Assembly (NCBI RefSeq): GCF_022346605.1
Contig: NZ_JAKRNT010000002.1
Span: 1-64,000 of the forward strand
Reading direction: 5' to 3'
DNA from: Sporosarcina sp. ACRSL
GTDB taxonomy: Bacteria > Bacillota > Bacilli > Bacillales_A > Planococcaceae
Length of the DNA: 64,000 nt
This document shows, piece by piece, positions 35,345-43,322 of this stretch; position 1 is the stretch's first letter, and each line of letters begins with the position of its first letter. The position numbers and the translations under genes were made by a program. The notes under the pieces were generated by a model. It was given only the letters and a program-made list of their open reading frames with translations, did not search any database and was not told the DNA's origin.

Positions 35345-35378
35345 GAAAAAGCCGTTTCACCATATAGGCAAAACGACT
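35345..35378 (-). terminator. Terminator of yerD
   Basis: An 11-bp stem with G-U pairs (35351-35361 with 35367-35377) is followed by a T-run on the minus strand. Confidence 0.65.
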
Positions 35379-35386
35379 CTAATCCT

Positions 35387-36946
35387 TCATTCAACAGGGA
35401 AAACACGCCCTCTTTCGTCCTTATAAACGATATGGCGGCGCTCGAATTTTGTCGGAGAATCAATTCCGGCTGCAGCCGCAATTCTGAAAAGCCCTTCACG
35501 CATCGTCAAGATATAGTTAGTCACACGAAATTTCTTTTCTTCGACTACGAGCCCTCTTTGCAAATTCTTGTCGGTCGTCGCAACACCTGCCGGGCACTCA
35601 TTCGTATGGCACCGTTCCGCCATGATACAGCCGACCGAAATCATGAAGCCTCTAGCTATTTGAACAAGATCCGCACCTAATGCGAGTGCAATCGCCGCTT
35701 TGTCTGGTGTCGTAATCTTCCCGGAGGCGATGATTTTCACTTGATCACGCACTTCGTATTTCCGCAGCGCATCATCCAATAAGACAATCGCCGATTTAAG
35801 AGGCAAGCCGACACTATCCGCTAAATCTTGATAGGTTGCGCCTGATCCCCCTTCTGCGCCATCTAAGGAAATGAAGTCCGGGCCTTTGCCGGTTTCATGC
35901 ATGTACGAAGCAAGCTCCTCGGCTTCCTCTTTGCCGCCGATGACAATTTTTATGCCGACTGGCTTACCGCTCCGGTCTCTGATCTTTTCAATAAAATCAA
36001 AGAGCGTCGGATAATCGGAAAACTGCCTAAAACGGTTCGGACTGTTGATCGTCGTGTACGGCACGACATTCCGGATTTTCGCAATTTCCTCCGTGACTTT
36101 CGTTCCTTCGACATGGCCTCCACGCATTTTCGCACCCTGGGCCAGTTTGATCTCGAATGCTTTCACTTGCGGGATTTCCGCCTTTTCACGAAGACGTTCC
36201 CAGCTGAATTCCCCGTCCTCGGTGCGAAAACCGAATAACCCCGATCCGATTTGCGCGATAATATGGGCATCACCTGCTAAATGATAAGGCGACAGCCCAC
36301 CTTCCCCGGTATTCATCCATGCTTCTTTCGCCATTCCAATCCCTTTTGACAAGGCGGAAATCGCATTTTCGCCGAGCGACCCATAACTCATGCCAGATTG
36401 GCCAAGTAGGCTGCGGACCTTGAAAGGATGCTCGCAATTCGGTCCGATGACAATTGCGTCTTCTTCCGGCAACAGCCAAGGCAAGGCGGGAATTTCCTCC
36501 CGATGCTCCTTCCTCGAAAACAGATTGTCTTCATCGACACGGTAGCGCATCGTATGGATCAACTCATCATTATCAACACGCATTTCCTCGTTCTGCTTCG
36601 TGAATAACGCATTGCGGATGTAATAACCCGCCTCTTCAAAATTGCGTTTTGATCCGAAACCGATAATGCTGCTCAAATACTTCCCCGGCAACACCATATG
36701 CAAATACTCTTCCCGGTTGAATGGCTTCCCTTCATGGTCGGCGTTGAATAAATACTGCCTCAGCTCCGGCCCTGTCTTCTCCAGCATATAGCGCATACGC
36801 CCGAGCACTGGATAGTTCCGGAGAATGGCATGCTGCTTCTGCCGTTTATCGTAAATATACAGATAGATAGCTGTCGAAATAGGTATGACGACTAAAAGAA
36901 GAACGAGCAATGTCGTCGTGAGCGATATACTTTCAAACAACCCCAT
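35387..36946 (-). CDS. yerD: FMN-binding glutamate-synthase-like protein
   Basis: A 519-residue membrane-anchored protein: one N-terminal helix (residues ~9-30), then the FMN-binding TIM barrel of glutamate synthase (GQSGMSYGSLGENAISALS; GAKMRGGHVEGTKVT; DFISLDGAEGGSGATYQDLA; ALGADLVQIARGFMISVGCI). It lacks the amidotransferase domain, so ammonia- or other-substrate redox chemistry is likely, as for B. subtilis YerD. AAGGGGTG supports ATG 36946 over GTG 36952. Divergent from nfrA. Confidence 0.9.
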   Translation of the reverse strand: MGLFESISLTTTLLVLLLVVIPISTAIYLYIYDKRQKQHAILRNYPVLGRMRYMLEKTGPELRQYLFNADHEGKPFNREEYLHMVLPGKYLSSIIGFGSKRNFEEAGYYIRNALFTKQNEEMRVDNDELIHTMRYRVDEDNLFSRKEHREEIPALPWLLPEEDAIVIGPNCEHPFKVRSLLGQSGMSYGSLGENAISALSKGIGMAKEAWMNTGEGGLSPYHLAGDAHIIAQIGSGLFGFRTEDGEFSWERLREKAEIPQVKAFEIKLAQGAKMRGGHVEGTKVTEEIAKIRNVVPYTTINSPNRFRQFSDYPTLFDFIEKIRDRSGKPVGIKIVIGGKEEAEELASYMHETGKGPDFISLDGAEGGSGATYQDLADSVGLPLKSAIVLLDDALRKYEVRDQVKIIASGKITTPDKAAIALALGADLVQIARGFMISVGCIMAERCHTNECPAGVATTDKNLQRGLVVEEKKFRVTNYILTMREGLFRIAAAAGIDSPTKFERRHIVYKDERGRVFPVE

Positions 36947-36966
36947 GAGCACACCCCTTTTCTAAG

Positions 36967-36985
36967 TGTTACGTGTAGTGTAACA
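36967..36985. promoter_or_regulatory. Inverted repeat between divergent yerD and nfrA
   Basis: TGTTAC-N7-GTAACA is a perfect 6+6 inverted repeat 21 bp from the yerD start and 51 bp before nfrA. Its position suits a repressor operator controlling both genes. No regulator gene is adjacent. Confidence 0.4.
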
Positions 36986-37035
36986 TGAATATATTCGCGC
37001 AATATAGAATAACGAAATACTTTGGAGGGATACAT

Positions 37036-37767
37036 ATGGTTATCGATTTATTGACATCACACGCATCCGTACGAAAATACAAGGACATTCCTTTATCGAA
37101 GGAAGACGTTCAAGAACTCGTAAGCGCAGGTCAGCATGCGGCGAGCTCCCATTTCGTCCAAGCCTATTCCGTCATTCATGTAACCGATCAAGACAAACGG
37201 GAGCAGCTAGCGAAACTCGCGAGTAATAAAAGCCAATTTCTATCCGCCGGAGCCGTGCTCGTCTTTTGCGCAGACTACGCTCGTTTAGAAAAAGCAGCTG
37301 CATTGCATAATAGAAAAATCGATTATTCGCATGCCGAAAACATGCTTGTCGGCGCCATCGATGTTGCGCTCTTTGCGCAAAACGTCGCGATTGCAGCCGA
37401 GTCGAAAGGATACGGCATTTGCTATATTGGAGGTATCCGAAACGCGCCTGCAGAAATCAGCGATCTATTAGGACTTCCGGACGGTGTTGCTCCAATGTTC
37501 GCCATGTCGATCGGCGTTCCAAACGAAGCAAACGAAGTGAAACCAAGATTGCCTGTCGAAGCGATTCTTCACGAAAATAGTTATGACACTGCCAAATATG
37601 ACGATCTTTTGCCAGCTTATGATCAAACAATGCACGACTATTACTTAAACCGCGGTTCAAACCAGAAGGATACAGCTTGGTCCATCCAAATGGCCGACTT
37701 CCTCGCTGAACCAAGACGGACGCATATGAAGGAATTTTTAGCAAAGCGTGGATTTACGTTTAAATAA
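37036..37767 (+). CDS. nfrA: NADPH-dependent flavin nitroreductase (NfrA/NfsA)
   Basis: A 243-residue FMN nitroreductase/flavin reductase: N-terminal SHASVRKYKDIPL (FMN phosphate-binding Arg), SSHFVQAYSVIHV, and ESKGYGICYIGGIRN (FMN-binding glycine strand), all as in B. subtilis NfrA. It reduces nitroaromatics and quinones with NADPH. TTGGAGGGATACAT fixes ATG 37036; the upstream in-frame extension is rejected. A 20-nt-pitch array and a terminator follow. Confidence 0.92.
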   Translation: MVIDLLTSHASVRKYKDIPLSKEDVQELVSAGQHAASSHFVQAYSVIHVTDQDKREQLAKLASNKSQFLSAGAVLVFCADYARLEKAAALHNRKIDYSHAENMLVGAIDVALFAQNVAIAAESKGYGICYIGGIRNAPAEISDLLGLPDGVAPMFAMSIGVPNEANEVKPRLPVEAILHENSYDTAKYDDLLPAYDQTMHDYYLNRGSNQKDTAWSIQMADFLAEPRRTHMKEFLAKRGFTFK

Positions 37768-37780
37768 AGGGCGGAATGCT

Positions 37781-37936
37781 TTAATTACGCATAAAGTGTT
37801 TGAATTACGCATAAATCCATTTATTCACGCATAAAACGTTCTAAAAGCGCATAAATCAATTTATATACGCATAAACGAGATAAAATGAGCATAAATCGAG
37901 TAAATCGCGCATAAATAAGAATTTCCACGCATAACA
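37781..37936 (+). repeat. GCATAA array 3: eight cores at exact 20-nt pitch
   Basis: GCATAA begins at 37789, 37809, 37829, 37849, 37869, 37889, 37909 and 37929 with no deviation. The intervening bases vary. It starts 20 nt after the nfrA stop and ends just before the terminator, so it should be transcribed as part of the nfrA 3' region. Confidence 0.92.
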
Positions 37937-37948
37937 TATATTTTATTT

Positions 37949-37985
37949 AAGGGATTAGCTTCGCCAAACGCTAATCCCTTTTGGT
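37949..37985 (+). terminator. Terminator downstream of nfrA and the array
   Basis: A perfect 11-bp stem AAGGGATTAGC/GCTAATCCCTT (37949-37959, 37970-37980) is followed by TTGGTATTCTT. Confidence 0.75.
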
Positions 37986-38028
37986 ATTCTTATATGTACA
38001 TATTTGCCCGAAAAGAGGTCCAGCAACC

Positions 38029-39198
38029 ATGCAATTTGAAGAACTCATCCAGAAACTCACAGCCCGCATACAGGAAGGAGCATTCATCCAAGGAACAATC
38101 AGTCAGCCACGATACAAATCAACCGGTTTACAGAAAGTGAAACTGAAGCCTGTGGAAATAAAGAAAGAAGTCCATATTCAATTTGAATATCACTACGAGC
38201 GCATTTTGAAACATGAAAATGTCAAAGTCACAGACGTTCAGCCTACGATCCAACAGTTACTGGAACAATTCAAGCAAATGCACGCTGAATTCACAGATGA
38301 AAAAGTTCACATCCAGCTATCGAAGAAATTCAAGGCGTCCTGGAAATCTGAACAGGCTGCTGTGACGAAAAAAGTCAATTTGTCGCATAACCGGAAAAAG
38401 AATTATTTATTGGATGATGAAACGCCTTATCCATTCCTCATCCGCCTCGGTGTCCAATCTCCTGAAGGAAAGGTGAAGAAGCAGAAATATGATAAGTTCC
38501 GGCAAATCAATCGCTTCGTCGAATTTATTGATGATGCACTCGACTATTTGCCGAAAGACCGTCCCGTCCGTATTTTGGACTTCGGCTCCGGTAAATCGTA
38601 TTTGACATTTGCGCTCTATCACTATTTGCATATCGAAAAAGGATTGGATATTCGTGTAACAGGTCTCGATCTGAAAAAAGAAGTCATTGAAGAATGTAAT
38701 GTGATCGCGAAAGATCTTGGCTATGAACAACTCGAATTCCTCGTCGGTGATATAAACGACTATAACGAGGAAACGTCCGTCGACATGGTTGTCACATTGC
38801 ATGCGTGTGATGTTGCTACCGACATGGCATTAGGGCGAGCTGTCAAATGGGGAGCCGAAGTGATATTGAGCGTCCCTTGCTGCCAGCACGAACTGTTTTC
38901 TCAAATCCAATCTCCCGCTCTCGACGTCATGCTCCAGCACGGGCTCATTAAAGAGCGTTTCTCGGCTCTTGCAACAGACTCCATCCGCGCCGAACTTCTG
39001 ACGCTCGTCGGGTATGATGCACAGCTGCTTGAATTCATCGATATGGAGCATACGCCGAAAAACATCTTAATTCGTGCGTATAAAACAGGGAAGAAACCGA
39101 CTTCCGCTGCTGTCGCCAAATACGAAGCGTTCCGGGATTTGCTCAATGCCAAGCCGTTTTTGGAAAGGGAATTGAAAGAAGCGGGTTATTTAGATTAA
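38029..39198 (+). CDS. SAM-dependent methyltransferase (METTL25/RRNAD1-type domain)
   Basis: A 389-residue class I methyltransferase. SAM motif I is VRILDFGSGKSYLTFALYHY near residue 190, motif II VTGLDLKKEV, motif IV MVVTLHACDVATDMAL. The HACD and SVPCCQHE elements are typical of the Methyltransferase_32 group, whose eukaryotic relatives may act on rRNA or proteins. The ~150-residue N-terminal domain is charged. GAGGT sits before ATG 38029. Target unknown. Confidence 0.85.
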   Translation: MQFEELIQKLTARIQEGAFIQGTISQPRYKSTGLQKVKLKPVEIKKEVHIQFEYHYERILKHENVKVTDVQPTIQQLLEQFKQMHAEFTDEKVHIQLSKKFKASWKSEQAAVTKKVNLSHNRKKNYLLDDETPYPFLIRLGVQSPEGKVKKQKYDKFRQINRFVEFIDDALDYLPKDRPVRILDFGSGKSYLTFALYHYLHIEKGLDIRVTGLDLKKEVIEECNVIAKDLGYEQLEFLVGDINDYNEETSVDMVVTLHACDVATDMALGRAVKWGAEVILSVPCCQHELFSQIQSPALDVMLQHGLIKERFSALATDSIRAELLTLVGYDAQLLEFIDMEHTPKNILIRAYKTGKKPTSAAVAKYEAFRDLLNAKPFLERELKEAGYLD

Positions 39199-39528
39199 TT
39201 GGATGTTCCCTAGCGCTTAATGCACAGGATTCTTTTTAATTCTTTTCTTTCTTACTTTCTTTAATTCTTTATTAGTTGTTAGCACTTTGTGAGCTCTTTG
39301 TTAGGGCTTTGTTGGCCTGCTTGTTAGCGAATTTTTTTATGAATCAATAAACCTTGATTTCACGGCGTTTGCGAGATGACGACCCTTTGTTGATCCACAT
39401 GTTAGATTTTCGCACCGAAAAAATTTTGTGCAGAAGAGACAAGCCGACACCTTTTTCAACTCCTTGTAAAAAGAACTTTTTACTTTTTATATAGACCATA
39501 GTGACAGAAAAGGATACACCTCAAAAAC
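39199..39528. other. Intergenic region, no gene seen
   Basis: Between the methyltransferase and the next terminator, 330 nt are pyrimidine-rich on the plus strand with loose CTTTGTTAG-like repeats at 39280-39330. No ribosome site, promoter pair or known RNA motif could be defended, and no 20/21-nt array is present. Confidence 0.6.
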
Positions 39529-39567
39529 AAAAACCGCCCCTGATTTACATCAGGTCGGCGGTTTCTT
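39529..39567 (-). terminator. Terminator of HELGH-motif protein gene
   Basis: AAACCGCC/GGCGGTTT outer stem plus CCTGAT/ATCAGG inner stem (39531-39564) is followed by a T-rich tract on the minus strand. Confidence 0.85.
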
Positions 39568-39572
39568 TCATG

Positions 39573-40145
39573 TTATACAGATAATAATTCCTCTTGCGTT
39601 TGAAGTAATCCATTATAGAGTTCCAAGTCAACCTCATACGATGCTCGATACGTCGAAAGGCTGTGCAACTTCACTTTTTCAAAGCTGTCACCATCGACAA
39701 TTTCAAAAAAGCCGTTCAATATTTCCGCATTGGCCCACGCTGTTTCTTCGAAGGCGATGTCCGCTTTATGCTCGTCCATCACCATCGTCATGAACGGTAC
39801 ATCGAGCGGGCGTTTTTCAGCAGCTGCTTGTTTTTTCATAAGGAGAATTTCTTTCGAACGGTCAAGCGAGTCAAGCAATGCTTTGCGATCCATTGCATGC
39901 CCCAACTCATGGATTGTTAATACGCGAAGATACGTTTCCAGTGGCATCGGTTCGGGGAGTTCTTGGCAGGCTTTTTGTACGCGGGCGATGTCGACGAGGA
40001 CTTCATCCTTAATGAAATCATACATCATGTTGACGCCGGTGCGTTCCTGTTTCAGCTCCACATCCATGTTGACGGCACGGATGGTCGATTCGATCAAAGT
40101 GACGATTTGCGATTCCGTCATTCGTTCCTTCATTCTCTTTCCCAT
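39573..40145 (-). CDS. HExxH-motif protein of unknown function
   Basis: A 190-residue soluble protein. The segment VLTIHELGHAMDRKALLDSL contains an HExxH zinc-metallopeptidase signature near residue 80, and the downstream MVMDEHKADIAFEE could supply a third ligand. Family not recognised; peptidase activity is only possible. The start is ambiguous among ATGs at 40145, 40133 and 40121; AAAGGA lies just before the first. Confidence 0.7.
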   Translation of the reverse strand: MGKRMKERMTESQIVTLIESTIRAVNMDVELKQERTGVNMMYDFIKDEVLVDIARVQKACQELPEPMPLETYLRVLTIHELGHAMDRKALLDSLDRSKEILLMKKQAAAEKRPLDVPFMTMVMDEHKADIAFEETAWANAEILNGFFEIVDGDSFEKVKLHSLSTYRASYEVDLELYNGLLQTQEELLSV

Positions 40146-40164
40146 ACATCCTTTACTGTTTCTA

Positions 40165-40310
40165 TTTTTATGCGTTTATGCGTAGTTTCACGCGTTTATG
40201 AGCATTTCCGAAGATTTATGCGTAAAAAAATGGACTTATGCGCATTTGGAGTGCTTTATGCGCAATTGAAAAGATTTATGCGTAGACTTATCGTTTTATG
40301 CGTATTTCGC
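40165..40310 (-). repeat. GCATAA array 4: seven cores at exact 20-nt pitch (minus orientation)
   Basis: On the plus strand TTATG ends at 40180, 40200, 40220, 40240, 40260, 40280 and 40300, i.e. seven CATAA cores on the minus strand; a further TTTATGCG at 40167-40174 is out of phase. Flanking bases vary between units. Confidence 0.9.
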
Positions 40311-40325
40311 GGTACAAGTCATTGG

Positions 40326-40357
40326 ATGTCGCTTTACAAACAAAGCGACTTTTTTAT
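40326..40357 (+). terminator. Orphan plus-strand terminator
   Basis: A perfect 8-bp stem GTCGCTTT/AAAGCGAC (40328-40335, 40342-40349) is followed by TTTTTTATTAT. No plus-strand gene ends upstream, so it may terminate an unannotated transcript. Confidence 0.7.
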
Positions 40358-40411
40358 TATAAATAAAAAATAACTGTTATTCAAGAGAAAAATTCCAACA
40401 TAAACCATATT

Positions 40412-40447
40412 ATTAAAAACCTGCTAATTAACTAACTAGCAGGTTCA
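40412..40447 (-). terminator. Terminator of Dph6-like gene
   Basis: A perfect 9-bp stem AACCTGCTA/TAGCAGGTT overlaps the stop codon and is followed by TTTTTAAT on the minus strand. Confidence 0.75.
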
Positions 40448-41119
40448 TGATTCCTCTTTTGTTTTATTTAGCCCAACATCCAAAAACACATATCCATCCC
40501 GTTCATGCTGTCCTTTGAACTCGATCGGTACGCGGTTCTTGAATATCGGTCCGTCCACAACGACTGTATGGAATTCTCCCGACTCCCCGCATGAATCGAT
40601 GCCAAGCGATTCCAGTTCATCCATCAATTCAATTGTGAATTTGCGACCGATGAATTGTGCAGGCATCATTTTTGTATTGACGACTACTATGTATGCTTCA
40701 AAACCCGCATGCACAAATTCCTCTAACAGCTTTCGGCGCGGTTCCATCCATAGTGGGTGGACAGCTTTCATACCGACTTTTGCACAAGTTGTTTGGATCC
40801 ACTTCAAATGATCTTCAAGATCAATATCACCGAAGACACCATTCAGAATTCCTGTATCTACACATTCCTTCATAGCATCTAAAAATTGCTCCTCATACCC
40901 TTTCCAGTCAGCACCGCGAATCATTAAAGATAGACCGAGACTGTCCGCCTGGGCCCGAATGATTTCTAGCGGCAAGGCATGCGATTTTGATCGTTCTTTA
41001 TCCTCCTCGAACATGGTCCAAATCCGTTTTGCGACTCCGCCCGCTTGGAGCGCCCGGTAATAGGCCAATGCTGAATCCTTGCCGCCGCTCCACGATGCGA
41101 CGAATTGTTCGTTGTTCAT
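40445..41119 (-). CDS. Dph6-like ATP pyrophosphatase (diphthine-ammonia-ligase family)
   Basis: A 224-residue PP-loop (N-type) ATPase. The PP motif VASWSGGKDSALAYYRALQ is at the N-terminus, and the family segments LNGVFGDIDLEDH and DSCGESGEFHTVVVDGP are clear. Eukaryotic relatives amidate diphthine on EF2; bacteria lack diphthamide, so the bacterial role is unknown. AGGGGACGTG precedes the ATG. Confidence 0.88.
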   Translation of the reverse strand: MNNEQFVASWSGGKDSALAYYRALQAGGVAKRIWTMFEEDKERSKSHALPLEIIRAQADSLGLSLMIRGADWKGYEEQFLDAMKECVDTGILNGVFGDIDLEDHLKWIQTTCAKVGMKAVHPLWMEPRRKLLEEFVHAGFEAYIVVVNTKMMPAQFIGRKFTIELMDELESLGIDSCGESGEFHTVVVDGPIFKNRVPIEFKGQHERDGYVFLDVGLNKTKEES

Positions 41120-41197
41120 TATGCAACACGTCCCCTTACTCTATGTTGCTAAAATTATAGCATAATCTTGGAAAACTAATTTTACGTCGACCATAAG

Positions 41198-41224
41198 AAA
41201 AGGACTCCCCTTTAGGAAGTCCAC
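41198..41224 (-). terminator. Terminator of 70-aa hypothetical gene
   Basis: An imperfect 8-bp stem GGACTCCC/GGAAGTCC (41202-41222) is followed by CTTTTCTT on the minus strand. Confidence 0.6.
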
Positions 41225-41256
41225 TGCATGCCTTAACATTTAGTACGAGAATGAAT

Positions 41257-41469
41257 TTACTGTCTATCTCTTATTCTCTCGCTTTGGTCAACATCGTCAT
41301 TTATGTCACCGTCTTCTGCCTTGTTGCCTATCGCTTTGTCAGAACTCGTCACAGCAGCGGTTCCAAATGGATCAAGTGCGGAAAGTAGCCTATCTCCAGA
41401 AAAAGCGCCTAGACTAGCAGCTCTTACTTCCTCGTCAGTATCGACACGTTTACGTTTGTCATCAGCCAT
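41257..41469 (-). CDS. Small acidic hypothetical protein, 70 aa
   Basis: A hydrophilic 70-residue protein starting MADDKRKRVDTDEEVRAASL and rich in Asp/Glu/Arg, probably disordered. GAGGTGGTGAAATAG ribosome site and its own terminator support expression. No family recognised. Confidence 0.65.
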   Translation of the reverse strand: MADDKRKRVDTDEEVRAASLGAFSGDRLLSALDPFGTAAVTSSDKAIGNKAEDGDINDDVDQSERIRDRQ

Positions 41470-41603
41470 CTATTTCACCACCTCGTTTTTTTAGGGAAAT
41501 GCAATGTTATTTTGTCCAATACGGACAAAATTATGTAATTTGACTAAAAGGTTTAATAGGCAGGAATCCTTCTTTCTTGTGCTCGTGCAGTATGCTGAAT
41601 CAA

Positions 41604-41635
41604 AAAATCCCCACACGCTATTGCGTTGGGGAATT
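41604..41635 (-). terminator. Terminator of dinB-like gene
   Basis: AATCCCCA/TGGGGAATT arms with an inner CGC/GCG (41606-41634) and six Ts on the minus strand; the stem overlaps the gene's last codons. Confidence 0.75.
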
Positions 41636-42178
41636 TTCGCTAGGCTTTAAGGAGTAGCCGTTTATTCGCAAATCATTAATTGTCTTCCTCAATTGCTTCA
41701 GATGGCAGTTTTCATACAGACCGACGACCTGGAACCATTGATGTAGTGGAATGTAACCGAGATTCGGATGTTGGAAGGACTTTTCACGTAACTGATCCTT
41801 GCAGCTGCCATCATAAATATCGAGCAAGTAAATTCGTGAGTGATGAAGTTCTTCTTTGATTTCCAAAATGGTTTTATACGTAGTAGTCGGTCTCGTTTGC
41901 ATGGGGAGTTCCCCTTTAACGAGCAAACTTCCAGAACGTAAAATAATTTTCTTGAAGGCTTTTGGGCTCTTCGGATTCTTCAATTCTTCCGATATTTTTG
42001 AAGCTATATAGGCTTCCATTAAAGCGAGGTGCTCCAAAATTTGCTTCGGAGACCAGCCGCCATTTGACGGTGTTCTATTGAATTCATCGTCGGTTAACTG
42101 ATCGACGGTCTGAAAGATTTTCCTACGGATTTTGTTATTCCCCTCGAAAATCATTTGATCTATCTCCTTGTGTTGCAT
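41618..42178 (-). CDS. DinB-family protein
   Basis: A 186-residue four-helix-bundle protein of the DinB/YfiT superfamily (PF12867-like): NGGWSPKQILEHLALMEAYI carries the first metal-ligand His, and YIPLHQWFQVVGLYENCHLK carries the second and third. Some relatives are thiol-dependent transferases (bacillithiol), which is only a possibility here. GGAGAG favours ATG 42178 over 42190. Confidence 0.85.
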   Translation of the reverse strand: MQHKEIDQMIFEGNNKIRRKIFQTVDQLTDDEFNRTPSNGGWSPKQILEHLALMEAYIASKISEELKNPKSPKAFKKIILRSGSLLVKGELPMQTRPTTTYKTILEIKEELHHSRIYLLDIYDGSCKDQLREKSFQHPNLGYIPLHQWFQVVGLYENCHLKQLRKTINDLRINGYSLKPSENSPTQ

Positions 42179-42292
42179 GATTCTCTCCATAGCATACGAC
42201 GATTTGTGATAAAACTAAAGAGGTAGAGACAATTTCAGAATAATATGAGTTAAAACACCTTATGATACTTGATAATCGCCCGGACTCCACAT

Positions 42293-42331
42293 AAAAAAGC
42301 AGACAAACTGTTTTTCAAGTTTGTCTGCTCT
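42293..42331 (-). terminator. Terminator of PCYCGC lipoprotein gene
   Basis: A perfect 11-bp stem GCAGACAAACT/AGTTTGTCTGC is followed by a T-run on the minus strand. Confidence 0.9.
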
Positions 42332-42338
42332 CTCTCAT

Positions 42339-42836
42339 TTATGCTGGCATCGGCGTGTCTGTCGGTTGTGCGTAGCCTTCTTTGTACTTGTCATCGATGA
42401 AATCGCGAATTTCTTTCATCGATTTTCCTTCTTGTTTCATTTGCACGGATTGAACAGCAATCTCCAGGCAGACGAGGCAGCGCGTGCCGTGGTCGTCCCA
42501 GACGACGGAACCATCTTCGCGGATTTCGTCAACGAAGCAGTTCAAGTTGTTGCCATGTCCCGCTATTTCTCCGCAACCGCAGTAGCACGGCATATATTCA
42601 AGAACGTCTGGAGCAGAAGCCGCCAATTGGTAGACGAGGCGGACGTCTACTGACTTACCGTCCAAAAACTTTGGCAGTACGTCTGCCGATTCAGTTGCTT
42701 CCTGCACATCTCCATTCGGTAGCTGGTGTTCGTGACCCACTTCCAAATAGTCGTCGTGCCCGTGTTGCTGTGCTTTGTCCTCGCATGCGGCAAGGACAAG
42801 CATTGCTATAAGCATGATAGGCATGAGTTTTTTCAT
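42339..42836 (-). CDS. PCYCGC-motif lipoprotein
   Basis: A 165-residue lipoprotein: lipobox LAAC with Cys at 18, a His/Asp-rich segment (HGHDDYLEVGHEH), then the defining EYMPCYCGCGEIAGHGNNLN motif and a second Cys pair TRCLVCLEIAV. This is the Bacillales PCYCGC family, of unknown function; the clustered Cys and His suggest metal binding at the cell surface. GGAG is 12 bases before the ATG, a rather long spacing, and another ATG in a different frame is better placed. Confidence 0.85.
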   Translation of the reverse strand: MKKLMPIMLIAMLVLAACEDKAQQHGHDDYLEVGHEHQLPNGDVQEATESADVLPKFLDGKSVDVRLVYQLAASAPDVLEYMPCYCGCGEIAGHGNNLNCFVDEIREDGSVVWDDHGTRCLVCLEIAVQSVQMKQEGKSMKEIRDFIDDKYKEGYAQPTDTPMPA

Positions 42837-42902
42837 CTTTCATGTCTACTCCTTCATTTGTCATTGTCCTTCCATCATAATGGATTTCCAAAACGATTAG
42901 GG

Positions 42903-43316
42903 TTACAACTTTGTGGACAATGTCCCCCGCTCATTTTCCTTCTGTTTGATCCAATAGCGGATGCCTTTTCCTGCTAGCGGTTCATCTGCAAACCGCGGGA
43001 TGACATGCAAATGGGCGTGCGGAATCGATTGCCCGCCCACTTCGCCTGTATTCCAACCGACTGAATACCCTTCATGGTCATAACGCTCTTCCAAATAGGC
43101 TTTTGCCTTCAGCAGCAACTCCTGCGTATCCCGCCACTCTTCAGGCGTTAATGAAAATACATTTTCCGCATGCCGTTTCGGGACGATTAAGCCACTTCCT
43201 TCAAGTACTCTTTGTTCAGATGGCTTTTGAATATAAGCGCATGTCGCTGTCTCAAAAATGATCTGTTGCTCGGGATCTGCCGTCAAATTGCAGTACGGAC
43301 AATCTTTTTCGTACAT
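42903..43316 (-). CDS. HIT-family protein
   Basis: A 137-residue histidine-triad hydrolase. The N-terminal zinc-type CPYC is at residues 6-9, SGLIVPKRHAENVF lies mid-protein, and the catalytic triad is SIPHAHLHVIPRF. Members hydrolyse dinucleoside polyphosphates or AMP-linked substrates. It starts 6 nt after the fumC stop, so it is co-transcribed with fumC and probably expressed by coupling. Confidence 0.9.
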   Translation of the reverse strand: MYEKDCPYCNLTADPEQQIIFETATCAYIQKPSEQRVLEGSGLIVPKRHAENVFSLTPEEWRDTQELLLKAKAYLEERYDHEGYSVGWNTGEVGGQSIPHAHLHVIPRFADEPLAGKGIRYWIKQKENERGTLSTKL

Positions 43317-43322
43317 GATCCA

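Noticed and set aside
39199-39528. Possible small RNA or gene remnant in the 330-nt gap
   Set aside because: No promoter, hairpin with T-run or recognisable peptide was found; loose CTTTGTTAG repeats are too degenerate.
16321-40310. GCATAA arrays as CRISPR
   Set aside because: The conserved core is only ~8-10 nt and the period 20 nt; CRISPR repeats are 23-50 nt with 25-40-nt spacers, and no cas gene is present.
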